In this document: positions 52,996 to 61,749 of the stretch, in pieces
Layout: every line of letters begins with the position of its first letter
Position numbering within the stretch: position 1 is the first letter of the stretch
Source: Bin5 sp965116395
GTDB lineage: Bacteria > Chloroflexota > Anaerolineae > Caldilineales > Caldilineaceae
Reading direction: 5' to 3'
Length of the DNA: 64,000 bases
Assembly: GCA_965116395.1 (NCBI GenBank)
Contig: OZ220684.1
Span: 3,224,001 to 3,288,000, forward strand
Translations under genes and position numbers: made by a program
The notes under the pieces: generated by a model
What the model saw: only the letters and a program-made list of their open reading frames with translations
Database searches by the model: none
What the model was told of the DNA's origin: nothing

Positions 52996-54762
52996 CTACC
53001 GCGCAGCGATGAAGAGATGCTCGGGGTTGCGCACGCCGTGGTCCAGGCTGCCGAACAGAGAGTTCCAATCGCTGACCCATGGCTTGACAAGCATGTAAGC
53101 CGGCTCGGTGAAGTGGCCGATGCTGTACACTTCCTCGAAGAACAGACGTCCTGCCTCCTGGTACATCGGTATCGCCTCGGCGAGATCCATCGTCGAATCG
53201 GCAGTCATGCACAACGTTTCTGCCTCCGGAGGACCCCAAGAGTCTGCGCGTGAGCGGTTATACGTCCCGATCGGCGACGCGTTCTCACACACAGCCGACA
53301 GGCCGGGATAGCGGGCCGCATACGAGCGGCGCACGATCTGATACAACTCCGGATTGGCTTGGAAAACGTCTCTCGAGCGCTCGATCACGACTTCAATCCC
53401 CAGGTTCTGCTTCCAGTACTGCTGCATCGCCTGTGCGATACGAGTCAGATGGCCAACCTGGCCGCCAAAGCCGGCTTCACCCACGTGCATCCGAATCTGC
53501 GGGATGTTCTCGGCCGAGCCGTAGCTGGATTCAGTGATCAGCTGGCGGGCCAGCTCCGGATCATAGCTGGGTGTGTGGCACTCGCCGTCGACAAAGCCCG
53601 GCCAACCCATCGGAATCAACTGACAGGCCGGCTGCCACATGCCCCGTAGCAGCGTATCCGCAATGACCTTGAAGTCAACCGCATGGGCCAGCGCCTGCCG
53701 CACTTTGGTATCATCCATCGGCGCAAGATCGCGGGCGATGTAGAAGCTGCGGCTAACCTCGTACTGGAACGGGAACATCTCCTCGCTCGTGGCGCGGCCC
53801 GGCTCCAGCAACTCGGCGGCTTCCAGCGGTCCATACTTCTCGGAGACGTCGTACTCATCGTTCTCATACGCGATCAACGCCGTTTGCGGGTCCGAATAGT
53901 ACTTGAGCACGACCTTCTCCAGGACTGGAGTATCGCCGCGCCAGTTTGGATTGGGGACAAGCTCGAAGGTTCCCGGCTCAGAAGGCCCGACCCATTCTGG
54001 CTCGGTCGCGATCATGAACGGACCGGTCGCGCCGTGGCCAATGAACCAGGGCGTCTCACCCTCGGCCGGCGGACTATAGTGGGATGTCTCCGCCATCAGG
54101 AAGCGGTGCGGCAGCGAGAGGATCGCGGCAAAATCACGGAACGGCTGCGTCAACTCGATCTGCACGTTAAGATCGTCTATGACCGTGATGCCCTCCAGCT
54201 CTGTGGCTGGATTCTCCTCCGCGCGCATGGCATCGTAGCCCTTGATGAAGCGGGCATAAGTCGTGCCGCGCGAGCCGGTGTTGGGCGAAGCGTGAAGTTC
54301 AATCGACATCTTCACGTCCTCCGCCGTAAACGGTTCACCGTCCGCCGCCACGATCCCTTCTTTCACCGTGATCGTCCAAACGGTCTCATCCTCGCTGGCG
54401 CTGAATCCCTCCGCCAGCCGGCCTTCCAGCGTTCCGTCCTCATTCATCCAGAAGAGCGTCTCAAAGGCCATGTTGAGCATGCCCGATACCGCGTATCCGC
54501 CTGATGTCTCGAAAGGATAGGGATAGCGCTGGCCGTAGTAGGTGCCCCAGCGCAGAACCTGTTCTTCCGCCATGGGAGTGTCCGCCGCCAAGGCTGCCCG
54601 TTCGCGCCAAACCGGCGACCAGGGCATGTACGAGGTCGATTCGGACATCTGGGCCTCTGCCGCCACTGGGGGGCCTGCCGCCGGCGCGCACGCCGCGGTC
54701 ACCGCCATCACCATGAGCATCAACAGCCCAATCAGTACTTGAGATTTTCGGAATGCCTTCAT
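52996..54762 (-). CDS. Oligopeptide/dipeptide-type substrate-binding lipoprotein (SBP_bac_5)
   Basis: A 588-residue binding protein. ATG 54762 follows AGGAG at suitable spacing and gives a clean lipoprotein signal (KSQVLIGLLMLMVMAVTAAC, Cys25). Family marks are LRWGTYYGQRYPYPFETSG, GRLAEGFSASEDETVWTITVKEGI, FTAEDVKMSIELH, and VRQALAHAVDFKVIADTLLRG. The family imports peptides but also nickel, opines and oligosaccharides. Neighbouring propeller and hypothetical genes suggest a non-peptide substrate is possible. Confidence 0.93.
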   Translation of the reverse strand: MKAFRKSQVLIGLLMLMVMAVTAACAPAAGPPVAAEAQMSESTSYMPWSPVWRERAALAADTPMAEEQVLRWGTYYGQRYPYPFETSGGYAVSGMLNMAFETLFWMNEDGTLEGRLAEGFSASEDETVWTITVKEGIVAADGEPFTAEDVKMSIELHASPNTGSRGTTYARFIKGYDAMRAEENPATELEGITVIDDLNVQIELTQPFRDFAAILSLPHRFLMAETSHYSPPAEGETPWFIGHGATGPFMIATEPEWVGPSEPGTFELVPNPNWRGDTPVLEKVVLKYYSDPQTALIAYENDEYDVSEKYGPLEAAELLEPGRATSEEMFPFQYEVSRSFYIARDLAPMDDTKVRQALAHAVDFKVIADTLLRGMWQPACQLIPMGWPGFVDGECHTPSYDPELARQLITESSYGSAENIPQIRMHVGEAGFGGQVGHLTRIAQAMQQYWKQNLGIEVVIERSRDVFQANPELYQIVRRSYAARYPGLSAVCENASPIGTYNRSRADSWGPPEAETLCMTADSTMDLAEAIPMYQEAGRLFFEEVYSIGHFTEPAYMLVKPWVSDWNSLFGSLDHGVRNPEHLFIAAR

Positions 54763-54914
54763 TTTGACTGTTCTCCTTGACTGTTTTGACTTCGCGCCCG
54801 CCAGGGGCACACAATCTGAATTCTGCACAGCAAACGAATGCTCCGTGAACGCAAATGTCTCCTCTGTACGTCACCTCCTCATCGAATCTGATATCCACTG
54901 CCGCGGAACAGCTG

Positions 54915-55256
54915 CTACGCCTTGAGACTGAGCGCGATGACCGCCCTCATACTGGCGCCGTCCGGCAGCGTACCGGATAGGCGCAGCCAGTTGCCAAAGT
55001 GCGCCACCTTGCAATAGGCAACCTCCTCCTCACCGAGCGTAACGCTGCTCCCTTCGTCACACCAGCGAATCCCGTCCGGCGAAATCTGCACCTGCAGCAT
55101 AACGCCTTCGACGTTGCCGGCCTGTTCCAATATCCGCACGAAGAAGATTGCTTCGCCCGCCCAGCCGCACTCGTACGGCTCCGTGGCAAAACTGCCCCGC
55201 AACGCCTCGCTGCGCTCTACAATGGCTGTGTAACTTTCGCGCAGCATCTCTACCAC
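54915..55256 (-). CDS. Small uncharacterised protein coupled to the upstream hypothetical gene
   Basis: A 113-residue protein without signal peptide or membrane segment. Predicted beta-rich stretches (GEAIFFVRILEQAGNVEG, VMLQVQISPDGIRWCDEG, YCKVAHFGNWLRLSGTL) look like a small beta-sandwich resembling the C-terminal discoidin/carbohydrate-binding type of fold. No family is recognised. Its start overlaps the stop of the 288-residue gene upstream by seven bases, so the two are made together. It lies 150 bases before the Dpp-type binding-protein gene on the same strand. Confidence 0.65.
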   Translation of the reverse strand: MVEMLRESYTAIVERSEALRGSFATEPYECGWAGEAIFFVRILEQAGNVEGVMLQVQISPDGIRWCDEGSSVTLGEEEVAYCKVAHFGNWLRLSGTLPDGASMRAVIALSLKA

Positions 55257-56116
55257 TCCCCCGAAACAAGGACCGAGTCGACGTAGAGGAACGCCCGTTT
55301 GTCGATATCGGTTTCGACCCAGAAAGCGACGTTGAGCATGCAGTCCAGATTAGGCATTGCCGGGATCATCATCGGCCCCACATCGGTCAGATCGTGGATG
55401 CGATCGTTGCACTGCAGGTGCGTGATCTGCCGGCTGGCCAGGTCCAGGTCCATGCGGAGATAATACCAGTTGAATTTGGTGGCGACCTCATTATAGCAGA
55501 GAATCTGGCCTGAGTCAGGCACGTCTTCCCAGCCGCTGGGCGCCAGATGAAAGTGGGAAACCGTCTCCGCCCTGCCGCCTATGTCATGAAACGGTTCCCG
55601 CTCGCGTTTGAACTGCCACTTCCGCATCGGCTCGCCCTCCAGCGCATTGAGGTAGCGCCAGTGCGGCATCCACCGATACTCTTCATCCTGCAGGTCGAAC
55701 AGCACGCCCACAGCCCGCACGTCGTCCACCGAAAGCTGCAGCGCGCTCGCCTCCGGCTTGAATGTGAAGTACGCCTCCAGCCTCACCGGACCCTTATGCC
55801 GCCACGTAACCCGCTTGATCGAGACGCTGATATCCCCCGCGCGGGCCCGCGTCGCCAGTTTCATCGAATACGTGCCCTGCATCGCGCCGTGCGTTCCCGT
55901 ATCCCAGTGCGTGCCGCTGCTCAACATGGGAGGCCGCATATCCGCGTACTGGGGCAGCATACTGTCCAGGCTATCCTCGTAGTTACCGATCAGCTCGACC
56001 CAGCCGCGCAGGCCGCGGTTGAATTCGTCGTGATAGATGATGCGCGGCAGCGGATCAAACCGGCTTAACGCCGGATCCGCGTTCAGAATTGCTCTTGCTT
56101 GGTCTGGCATTGACAT
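55250..56116 (-). CDS. Uncharacterised protein, possibly LamG-like
   Basis: A 288-residue protein (ATG 56116; ATG 56110 two codons later has better ribosome-site spacing). It begins with an acidic helical lead, then YHDEFNRGLRGWVELIGNYEDS, a phrase common at the start of concanavalin/LamG-like jelly rolls. A long beta-rich body follows (VRLEAYFTFKPEASALQLSV, FNWYYLRMDLDLASRQITHL, LNVAFWVETDIDKRAFLYVD). No catalytic motif or signal peptide is seen. A carbohydrate-related role with the coupled small protein and the downstream transporter is inference. Confidence 0.65.
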   Translation of the reverse strand: MSMPDQARAILNADPALSRFDPLPRIIYHDEFNRGLRGWVELIGNYEDSLDSMLPQYADMRPPMLSSGTHWDTGTHGAMQGTYSMKLATRARAGDISVSIKRVTWRHKGPVRLEAYFTFKPEASALQLSVDDVRAVGVLFDLQDEEYRWMPHWRYLNALEGEPMRKWQFKREREPFHDIGGRAETVSHFHLAPSGWEDVPDSGQILCYNEVATKFNWYYLRMDLDLASRQITHLQCNDRIHDLTDVGPMMIPAMPNLDCMLNVAFWVETDIDKRAFLYVDSVLVSGEW

Positions 56117-56133
56117 CCTTTCCTTGTCTGTTT

Positions 56134-56644
56134 GGAACTACTCAGCCACAACTGATTTGCGAACCGAATGAGGCGAGCGAAGGCGACTCTCTCCTCATTT
56201 CTCTTCACACCAATCCTCAATCAATCGCCGCAGTCTCTGACCACTGACCACTGATCACTGACCACTGCAGTTCTGGGCGGTCGGCCGCAAGCGGCCTCCC
56301 TTGTGCAGGGGCTGCGCCCCCGCAACGCCCCCCTAGGCTAGCCACCGTGCTTATTCTTCCCTAGCATCGTGTCTGGCAAACAATGTCTACTCCCCCACCT
56401 GCCTCCTCAACCCACCGACCACCGGCCACTAACTGCCGGTGTTCCACTAAAAACTGAAAACTGCAGTTCCGCGCCCCCGCAACGCCCCCCTACAAAAACA
56501 TGCCTCATCCACCGTACGCACTGTTTCCAGCTGTGCGTCCCGTGCAATGTGGCGGCTGCCAACGAATACACGATGAGATAGCCTGAATGGCGGCGTGAAT
56601 GAAGGTCTGGTCCCTACAGGCACTGTAAATGGGTCAGTAGCTAC
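56134..56644 (+). mobile_element. MITE-like element, copy C (511 bp), with two nested insertions
   Basis: The ends match the family (GGAACTACTCAGCC at 56134, GGGTCAGTAGCTAC to 56644), but no 8-base flanking duplication is present. Two extra pieces enlarge it. One near 56190-56270 ends in four heptamers TGACCAC/TGATCAC and CTGCAGTTC. The other spans 56336-56470 and lies between two identical 22-base copies of core sequence (56314-56335 and 56471-56492). The GGCCGC-AA-GCGGCC hairpin is intact. It reaches to within four bases of the PhyH stop. Confidence 0.75.
56238..56265 (+). repeat. Heptamer tandem repeat inside copy C
   Basis: Four consecutive 7-base units (TGACCAC, TGACCAC, TGATCAC, TGACCAC), followed by TGCAGTTC. 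The same CAGTTC ending marks the other nested pieces and the heptamer tract at 63261. Confidence 0.7.
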
Positions 56645-56647
56645 CCA

Positions 56648-57445
56648 TCACTTAAATCCCAACTCCACCAGCTTGCCCACTATCCCCTTGATGCGCGGAC
56701 TGTCGCTGTACAAGAAAGCGTCTTCGTACACGCGGGCTGATTGCGTATACTGCATGTTCTCCACGTGCTTGAGGTCACTCTGGTAGACCCGAATTAGATA
56801 CTCGATGTTCTCATCTTTTGACGGCTGCGCACCGAAATTCATCGTGAACATGCGCCGCCCTGTCTTGCCGCCGAACGCTGAATGCCACAGGCTCTGGTCA
56901 AAGAAAACTACATCGCCCGGCTGCGACTCGAGCGGATAGCTTGGGATGTCGCGGCCGTCCGTGCCAAACGCCTTCTCGTCCGGATCGTGGCGCTGTTGCC
57001 TGAGCGGGTCGAGCGCGTCGTGCAGCGGCAGCCGGTGCGAACCGGGGATGACCCGCAGGCAGCCGCTATCCTTCATCACCGGGTCGAGATAGAGGGCGAC
57101 CTTGATACACTCATAATCGAGAACCGAACCGTCGGGATGCCAGCCGGTGTCGCCGACATAGAGGTTGCCGTCCGAGCCCATCCATACAAAACCGGGGCCG
57201 AGCAGCTGTTCGAGCGGCAGATAGATGCGATCATCCTCAACAAGGCCGGACAGTAGCGGCCTCTTCTCGATGAAGCCCAGCACCGCCTGCCGCGCTTTCC
57301 CGTCGAACGCCTCACCCCTGCGGTCCTCCGCCAGCACCTCATCGAACGCGTCGCTGATCTCCTCCATTTCGCTCGTCGAAAAGCACCGTCGCCGGACGAC
57401 AAAGCCGAATGTCTCAAAATGAGCGATCTGTTCCTCAGTTAACAT
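56648..57445 (-). CDS. Phytanoyl-CoA dioxygenase (PhyH) family protein
   Basis: A 265-residue Fe(II)/2-oxoglutarate oxygenase. I prefer ATG 57445 (MLTEEQIAHFETFGF), which aligns with the paralogues; an upstream in-frame codon at 57511 adds 22 basic residues. Iron ligands lie in TGWHPDGS (HxD) and SLWHSAFGG; the co-substrate Arg is in GRRMFTMNFG. It is more distant from the other two PhyH proteins here than they are from each other. It is the last gene of the minus-strand operon starting with the binding protein at 63150, directly after the amidohydrolase. Confidence 0.88.
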   Translation of the reverse strand: MLTEEQIAHFETFGFVVRRRCFSTSEMEEISDAFDEVLAEDRRGEAFDGKARQAVLGFIEKRPLLSGLVEDDRIYLPLEQLLGPGFVWMGSDGNLYVGDTGWHPDGSVLDYECIKVALYLDPVMKDSGCLRVIPGSHRLPLHDALDPLRQQRHDPDEKAFGTDGRDIPSYPLESQPGDVVFFDQSLWHSAFGGKTGRRMFTMNFGAQPSKDENIEYLIRVYQSDLKHVENMQYTQSARVYEDAFLYSDSPRIKGIVGKLVELGFK

Positions 57446-57578
57446 CTGAGCGCCATTCCTTCTTGCTGCGCGGCAGCGTCTATTATTTGCAACTGAATCG
57501 ACCGCGAGCAAAGTCCAGGCTTCAAATAGGAGGTACTACCTCTGTCGGATTCCGTTCGACGCGCAGGTCAGTCACAGC

Positions 57579-58667
57579 TCACAGCAGATCGAACATGCGC
57601 GCCGCATTACCACCAAGGATCAACGCTTTCTCACTTTCCGAAAGAAACGCACAATGCACACGAATGTAGTCGATCGCCTGCTTGTACGTACACCAGGAGC
57701 CGGAGCAGTAGGGCATATCCGTTCCCCACAACAGCTTGTGAACGCCGATCTCCTCGCGCAGCTCCCTGATCTTTTCCTGGGCGCCGGGAAACGGGTATTC
57801 CGGCCAGAACGCGCAGAACAGCACTTCAACGTGCATGTTCGGCCGCTTGAGCAGCGTCATCAGCGCATCGGGGACCTGATAGCGCTCCTCGCCGCGGCGC
57901 ATGCTGAACGTATCGATGCCATGCGTGAGAACGGCAGGGATTTCGGGGTGGGCCTGGGCCCAGCGGTCGAGCTCAGCCACGTGCTCCATAAACCCGCCCA
58001 GTCGGTCGCGCTTGCGGCTGTGCAGATACCACCAGACGGGGATGCCCAGGTCACGCACCTTCTCCCACAGCGGCTCGAACTTGGCGTCGTCAAGATGGTC
58101 GCCGTAGTTGCTCAGCGCGAACGGCTCGACGCTGAAATAAAGACCCTTGAGACCATATTCGCAGACCGCCTGCTCCAGCCGCTCATGCTCCTCACGCCTG
58201 TCCGCCTCCCATTCCCGCACCTGCGCCAGCCCAATGAAGCGATTGGGAAAGCGCCGCATCTGCTCGCCATAGTACTCGTTCAGCGCCCCGTAGATGTGGT
58301 CGTGCTGGAGAACACCCATGTCCACGCCCACCAGGTCCATCTCGCCGATCATGCGCTCGGGCGGCGCTTCACAGTTGATCAGGCTGGGCGGGTAAGCCTG
58401 CATGTAGTAATCGACGCCGTCAACCGTGATCTCCGCGCGGCCAAAGTCGGCCATGCGAAAGTCGACATCCGGCATCTCGTTGAGGTCGTCCGAGTCCCAA
58501 TTCATGAACGGCTCGGGCACCTCTTCGTCATCGGCTTTGCGGCGGAAGCGGCGGCTGTCGCGCATATGATACTGCCAGAATTTCATCCGCAGCGGTTGCA
58601 GCGGGTCCTCTTCAACGGATGCTCGCCCCAGCGGAGGAAAGATGTGAAAGTGTGCGTCGATAATCAC
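57579..58667 (-). CDS. Amidohydrolase-2 family TIM-barrel hydrolase/decarboxylase
   Basis: A 362-residue protein from GTG 58667 (AGGGA eight bases upstream; TTG 58697 is the alternative). The N-terminal metal motif is IIDAHFHIFPP (HxH), the mid motif VLTHGIDTF, and the C-terminal metal Asp is in LLWGTDMPYCSG. This arrangement fits the ACMSD-like amidohydrolase group, whose members hydrolyse or decarboxylate ring acids and lactones. Placement after sugar permeases suggests a sugar lactone or related acid; this is inference. Confidence 0.88.
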   Translation of the reverse strand: MIIDAHFHIFPPLGRASVEEDPLQPLRMKFWQYHMRDSRRFRRKADDEEVPEPFMNWDSDDLNEMPDVDFRMADFGRAEITVDGVDYYMQAYPPSLINCEAPPERMIGEMDLVGVDMGVLQHDHIYGALNEYYGEQMRRFPNRFIGLAQVREWEADRREEHERLEQAVCEYGLKGLYFSVEPFALSNYGDHLDDAKFEPLWEKVRDLGIPVWWYLHSRKRDRLGGFMEHVAELDRWAQAHPEIPAVLTHGIDTFSMRRGEERYQVPDALMTLLKRPNMHVEVLFCAFWPEYPFPGAQEKIRELREEIGVHKLLWGTDMPYCSGSWCTYKQAIDYIRVHCAFLSESEKALILGGNAARMFDLL

Positions 58668-58715
58668 AGTTGTTTTCCCTATCCCATATCCTTGCAAAAT
58701 AAGGATCGCAATTCG

Positions 58716-59630
58716 CTATCCCTTCATCCCGCTCACGACCACACCCTGGATGAAGTGCCGCTGAGCGAAGAAGAATACAATGACGGGCGGCAGCGCGATC
58801 AGCGTCGAAACGGCCATGATCGCCACCCAGGGAACGTAGTGCATCGAAGTCGAGCCGTGCGCGGTCTGCACCCACGTCGTCAGCGCCACGGCCAGCGGCT
58901 GCGTTTCGAAACGGTTCAGGTAGATCAGCGGCTCGAAAAAAGCGTTCCACTGGCTCATGAAGGTAAAGATCGCCATCGTGCCCAGCGCCGGCTTCGATAG
59001 GGGCAGGATGATGCGCCAGAAAACGGAGAACGTGCCACAACCGTCAATGCGCGCCGCGTCGTCGTAGTCCAATGGAATCGTCAAAAAGAACTGTCGTAAC
59101 AGGAATATGTAAAAGGCTCCGCCCCCGAAGCAACTCGGCACGACCAGCGGTTTGAACGAATCCAGCCATTCCAGCTCGCGAAACAGCAGATACTGCGGGA
59201 TCAGCGTGACGTGCGATGGAATCATCATCGTGCTCAGCACCAGGATGAAGAGGGCGGTGCGCCCAGGGAAGCGCACGCGCGCGAAGCCATAAGCCACCAG
59301 GCTGCCGCTAAGCACCGTCCCCAGCATGACCCACACCACCATGATCATTGTGTTCATGGTGGAGCGAACGAAGGGGAACTCGGTCAGACCCACAACGTAG
59401 TTGCTCCACTGTACCGGATTGGGGATGAAACTCGGCGGGATCGCGAAGGCGTCGGTCTCGGTCTTGAGCGAACTGGAGATCAGCCAGATGAAGGGGATCG
59501 CCAGCATAAAGCCGACTGCGAGCAACAGGATGTAGACCAGGACCTGATTGACCAACTGCCTTTTGCTTACGCTCTGCAACCAACCGCCCAACGGCCCGTC
59601 TCCTGTGTTGGTTCGTGTCGTAGTGACCAT
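58716..59630 (-). CDS. Carbohydrate ABC transporter permease (MalG/UgpE type)
   Basis: A 304-residue inner-membrane permease. The first helix is VLVYILLLAVGFMLAIPFIW; SSLKTETDAFAIPPSFIP and FVRSTMNTMIMVV are the MalG-type segments. The EAA loop is DDAARIDGCGTFSVFW followed by LPLSKP, and the end reads QRHFIQGVVVSGMKG. It is downstream of the MalF-type gene in a minus-strand operon and, like the other sugar systems in the window, has no ATPase gene with it. Confidence 0.93.
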   Translation of the reverse strand: MVTTTRTNTGDGPLGGWLQSVSKRQLVNQVLVYILLLAVGFMLAIPFIWLISSSLKTETDAFAIPPSFIPNPVQWSNYVVGLTEFPFVRSTMNTMIMVVWVMLGTVLSGSLVAYGFARVRFPGRTALFILVLSTMMIPSHVTLIPQYLLFRELEWLDSFKPLVVPSCFGGGAFYIFLLRQFFLTIPLDYDDAARIDGCGTFSVFWRIILPLSKPALGTMAIFTFMSQWNAFFEPLIYLNRFETQPLAVALTTWVQTAHGSTSMHYVPWVAIMAVSTLIALPPVIVFFFAQRHFIQGVVVSGMKG

Positions 59631-59674
59631 CGTGATCGCGCCTTACCTATCTTTCAAATTAAGCCCGCTGAAGA

Positions 59675-60628
59675 TTACCTGACCGCGCCCTCGTAGTAGA
59701 CATACCGTCCCGAAACGCGCAGAGAAATGAGCGTCAACACAAATATAATTGCGAACAGTACCCAGGCCAGGCCGGCCGCGTAGCCCATCTTGAGGTAGTT
59801 CCAGGCATTCTGATAGAGATAGAGAATGTAGAAGAGTGAAGCATCAGCCGGGCCGCCTGAGGTGATGACATAGGCGCCCGTGAATACCTGGAAAGTGCCG
59901 ATCATGCCGGTTAGAAAGGTGAAGAAGATGACCGGCGAGGTCATCGGCAGGGTCACATTGCGAAACTTGGCCCACACGCCCGCGCCGTCGAGCATCGCCG
60001 CTTCGTATAGGACCGTCGGAACGCCCTGCAGACCGGCGAGATAGAGGATCATGTTGCCGCCCAACCCCCACAGGCTCATAACGATAAAACTGGGTATTAC
60101 CCACTGGCGCGAGGCGAACCATTGCGGTCCCTCAATGTCGATGCTGGCCAGAAAATTGTTGACCAGCCCGATCTCCGGGTTGAGGATCCAGGCGAACAGA
60201 TAGGAGGTGGCGATGGCCGGTGTAACCACCGGCAGGTAGAAGACGGTGCGAAAAAAGCCGACCCCCTTCACGGCCTGATTGAGCAGCAGGGCCAGTATGT
60301 ATCCGCCTATCGTGCCGAGCGGAACCAGAATGATCGTATAGATCACCGTCACTTTGAGCGATTGCCAGAAGAGGGGGTCTCCGTTCAGCATCTTGCCGTA
60401 GTTGTCCAAGCCGATAAAGCGGGGCGGATCAAGGATTGTGTAACGGCTGAAGGAGAGCCCGAAGGAGGCGACAATGGGGAAAGCAGTGAAAATGAGGAAG
60501 CCCAGCACCCAGGGGGCGATGCAGATGTAGCCGTCAATCGCTTCGCGCAGGCGCAGACGGGACATCCGGCGTCTGCGGCTTCCGGTCGCGGCAGGGGTGG
60601 CTGCGCTCACGGCTGCTCCTCCATCCAT
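59675..60628 (-). CDS. Carbohydrate ABC transporter permease (MalF/UgpA type)
   Basis: A 317-residue inner-membrane permease. An Arg-rich N-terminus precedes YICIAPWVLGFLIFTAFPIV. PRFIGLDNYGKMLNGDPLF is the usual periplasmic motif, and the EAA loop is YEAAMLDGAGVWAKF followed by LPMTSP. Its start lies 22 bases inside the end of the epimerase gene, so the two are coupled in translation. It pairs with the MalG-type gene downstream. Confidence 0.93.
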   Translation of the reverse strand: MDGGAAVSAATPAATGSRRRRMSRLRLREAIDGYICIAPWVLGFLIFTAFPIVASFGLSFSRYTILDPPRFIGLDNYGKMLNGDPLFWQSLKVTVIYTIILVPLGTIGGYILALLLNQAVKGVGFFRTVFYLPVVTPAIATSYLFAWILNPEIGLVNNFLASIDIEGPQWFASRQWVIPSFIVMSLWGLGGNMILYLAGLQGVPTVLYEAAMLDGAGVWAKFRNVTLPMTSPVIFFTFLTGMIGTFQVFTGAYVITSGGPADASLFYILYLYQNAWNYLKMGYAAGLAWVLFAIIFVLTLISLRVSGRYVYYEGAVR

Positions 60629-61530
60629 GCCCGGAATTCACTCTGCCGCCAAGTGTAACACGGTTGGTATCCCAACAATCTGCGTGCCTTTTCGGTCGAG
60701 ACGAAACTTTCAAATTCGGACAGCGGCCTGCGTAGAGGCACGTTTTCATAGTAGCGCGCGGCAAGCGTCGAAGACTCCAACAGCGAACAGGTGTCCGCGC
60801 CGTTGATTAGAAAGACCTCATGTGCGATGTCTTCGTTCTCCAGCGCCAGCCTGAACGCCCGCGCCGCGTCGCGCGCATCGGTGACGGTCCACAGGTTGGA
60901 GCGTCCTGTGGCAGGGTCGGTAATGTAACGCCGGTATCCCTCCCACTGCTCATCCACTGTTCGCTCCCGGTTCCACCCAGCCCGCACCGCGACTTCGACA
61001 CCGGCTCTGTCGAGGTACCAGTTGTGATTAATGCGCAGGCTCATGGTCTGAATGCCGTAGCTCTCGGTGTAACGCTGACAGGTGATCTCGTTGATCAGCT
61101 TGCTGATCCCGTATTCGTTGCGCGGCTCGGCCGGGTGTTCCTCGTCAATGGGAAAGTAGCGCGGCGGCGTGTCACACTGCCTGTAGTCGGTATTCATCGC
61201 CTCCTTGGAAGAGCCGAAGATCACCTTTTGCGCGCCCGCACTCACCGCGGCCTCCAGAACGGTATAAGTTCCCCGGTCGTTGACATACATCAGCCGCTCC
61301 GGCGTGGTGATCCCAGGCCCCGGCACCGCCGCCAGATGGATGATGGCATCGTGACCCTGACAAGCCTCCCGCATCCGCTCAAGGTCGGTGATGTCGCCAT
61401 GGATATGCCGGACCTCTGCGACGAGCGGGGCTGTCTGGCTGTAGTTTGACACCGTGTAGCCGCCAGACAGGAGTTCACGGAGCACGTACCCTCCGATTTT
61501 GCCGCTGCCGCCAGTAACCAGAACGTTCAT
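60607..61530 (-). CDS. NAD-dependent epimerase/dehydratase family protein (extended SDR)
   Basis: A 307-residue extended SDR from ATG 61530. The cofactor motif is VTGGSGKIGGYVL, then IHLAAVPGPG and the catalytic Tyr-Lys pair of YGISKLINE (YxxxK). The C-terminal part has the RAFRLALENEDIAHEVFLINGAD segment of the family. It lies between the sugar-binding protein and the permeases, so it most likely acts on the imported sugar or sugar acid (uronate dehydrogenase-like enzymes share this layout). Its 3' end overlaps the permease gene. Confidence 0.9.
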   Translation of the reverse strand: MNVLVTGGSGKIGGYVLRELLSGGYTVSNYSQTAPLVAEVRHIHGDITDLERMREACQGHDAIIHLAAVPGPGITTPERLMYVNDRGTYTVLEAAVSAGAQKVIFGSSKEAMNTDYRQCDTPPRYFPIDEEHPAEPRNEYGISKLINEITCQRYTESYGIQTMSLRINHNWYLDRAGVEVAVRAGWNRERTVDEQWEGYRRYITDPATGRSNLWTVTDARDAARAFRLALENEDIAHEVFLINGADTCSLLESSTLAARYYENVPLRRPLSEFESFVSTEKARRLLGYQPCYTWRQSEFRAWMEEQP

Positions 61531-61697
61531 CTGCAATCAGAGAAATGAGGAGTAAGAAGTGAGTATCAAGGGGCGAGGAGAGAGGAATCAAGTGGGAGAA
61601 GTGAGAAGCAGGTTGGCGAAGTAGATCACAGCCCATCCCGCATTCCCGCAAATCACAGTCCAGACGGTCTCTCCATTCACTTCGCTAAGCGACTGCC

Positions 61698-61726
61698 GGT
61701 GACCAGAGTTCAACATTCTGGCCACC
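61698..61726 (-). promoter_or_regulatory. Imperfect hairpin after the binding-protein gene
   Basis: GGTGACCAGA (61698-61707) faces TCTGGCCACC (61717-61726) with one mismatch and a 9-base loop. On the minus strand it lies 24 bases after the binding-protein stop. A strongly purine-rich stretch (61544-61610) separates it from the epimerase start. It is the weakest of the four hairpins found at this position. Confidence 0.45.
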
Positions 61727-61749
61727 AGCTACTGGTCAAAAGAGTGCCG

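Noticed and set aside
57654..59000. Plus-strand open frame of 448 codons across the amidohydrolase and permease genes
   Set aside because: It spans two well-supported minus-strand genes and their gap, with no family features.
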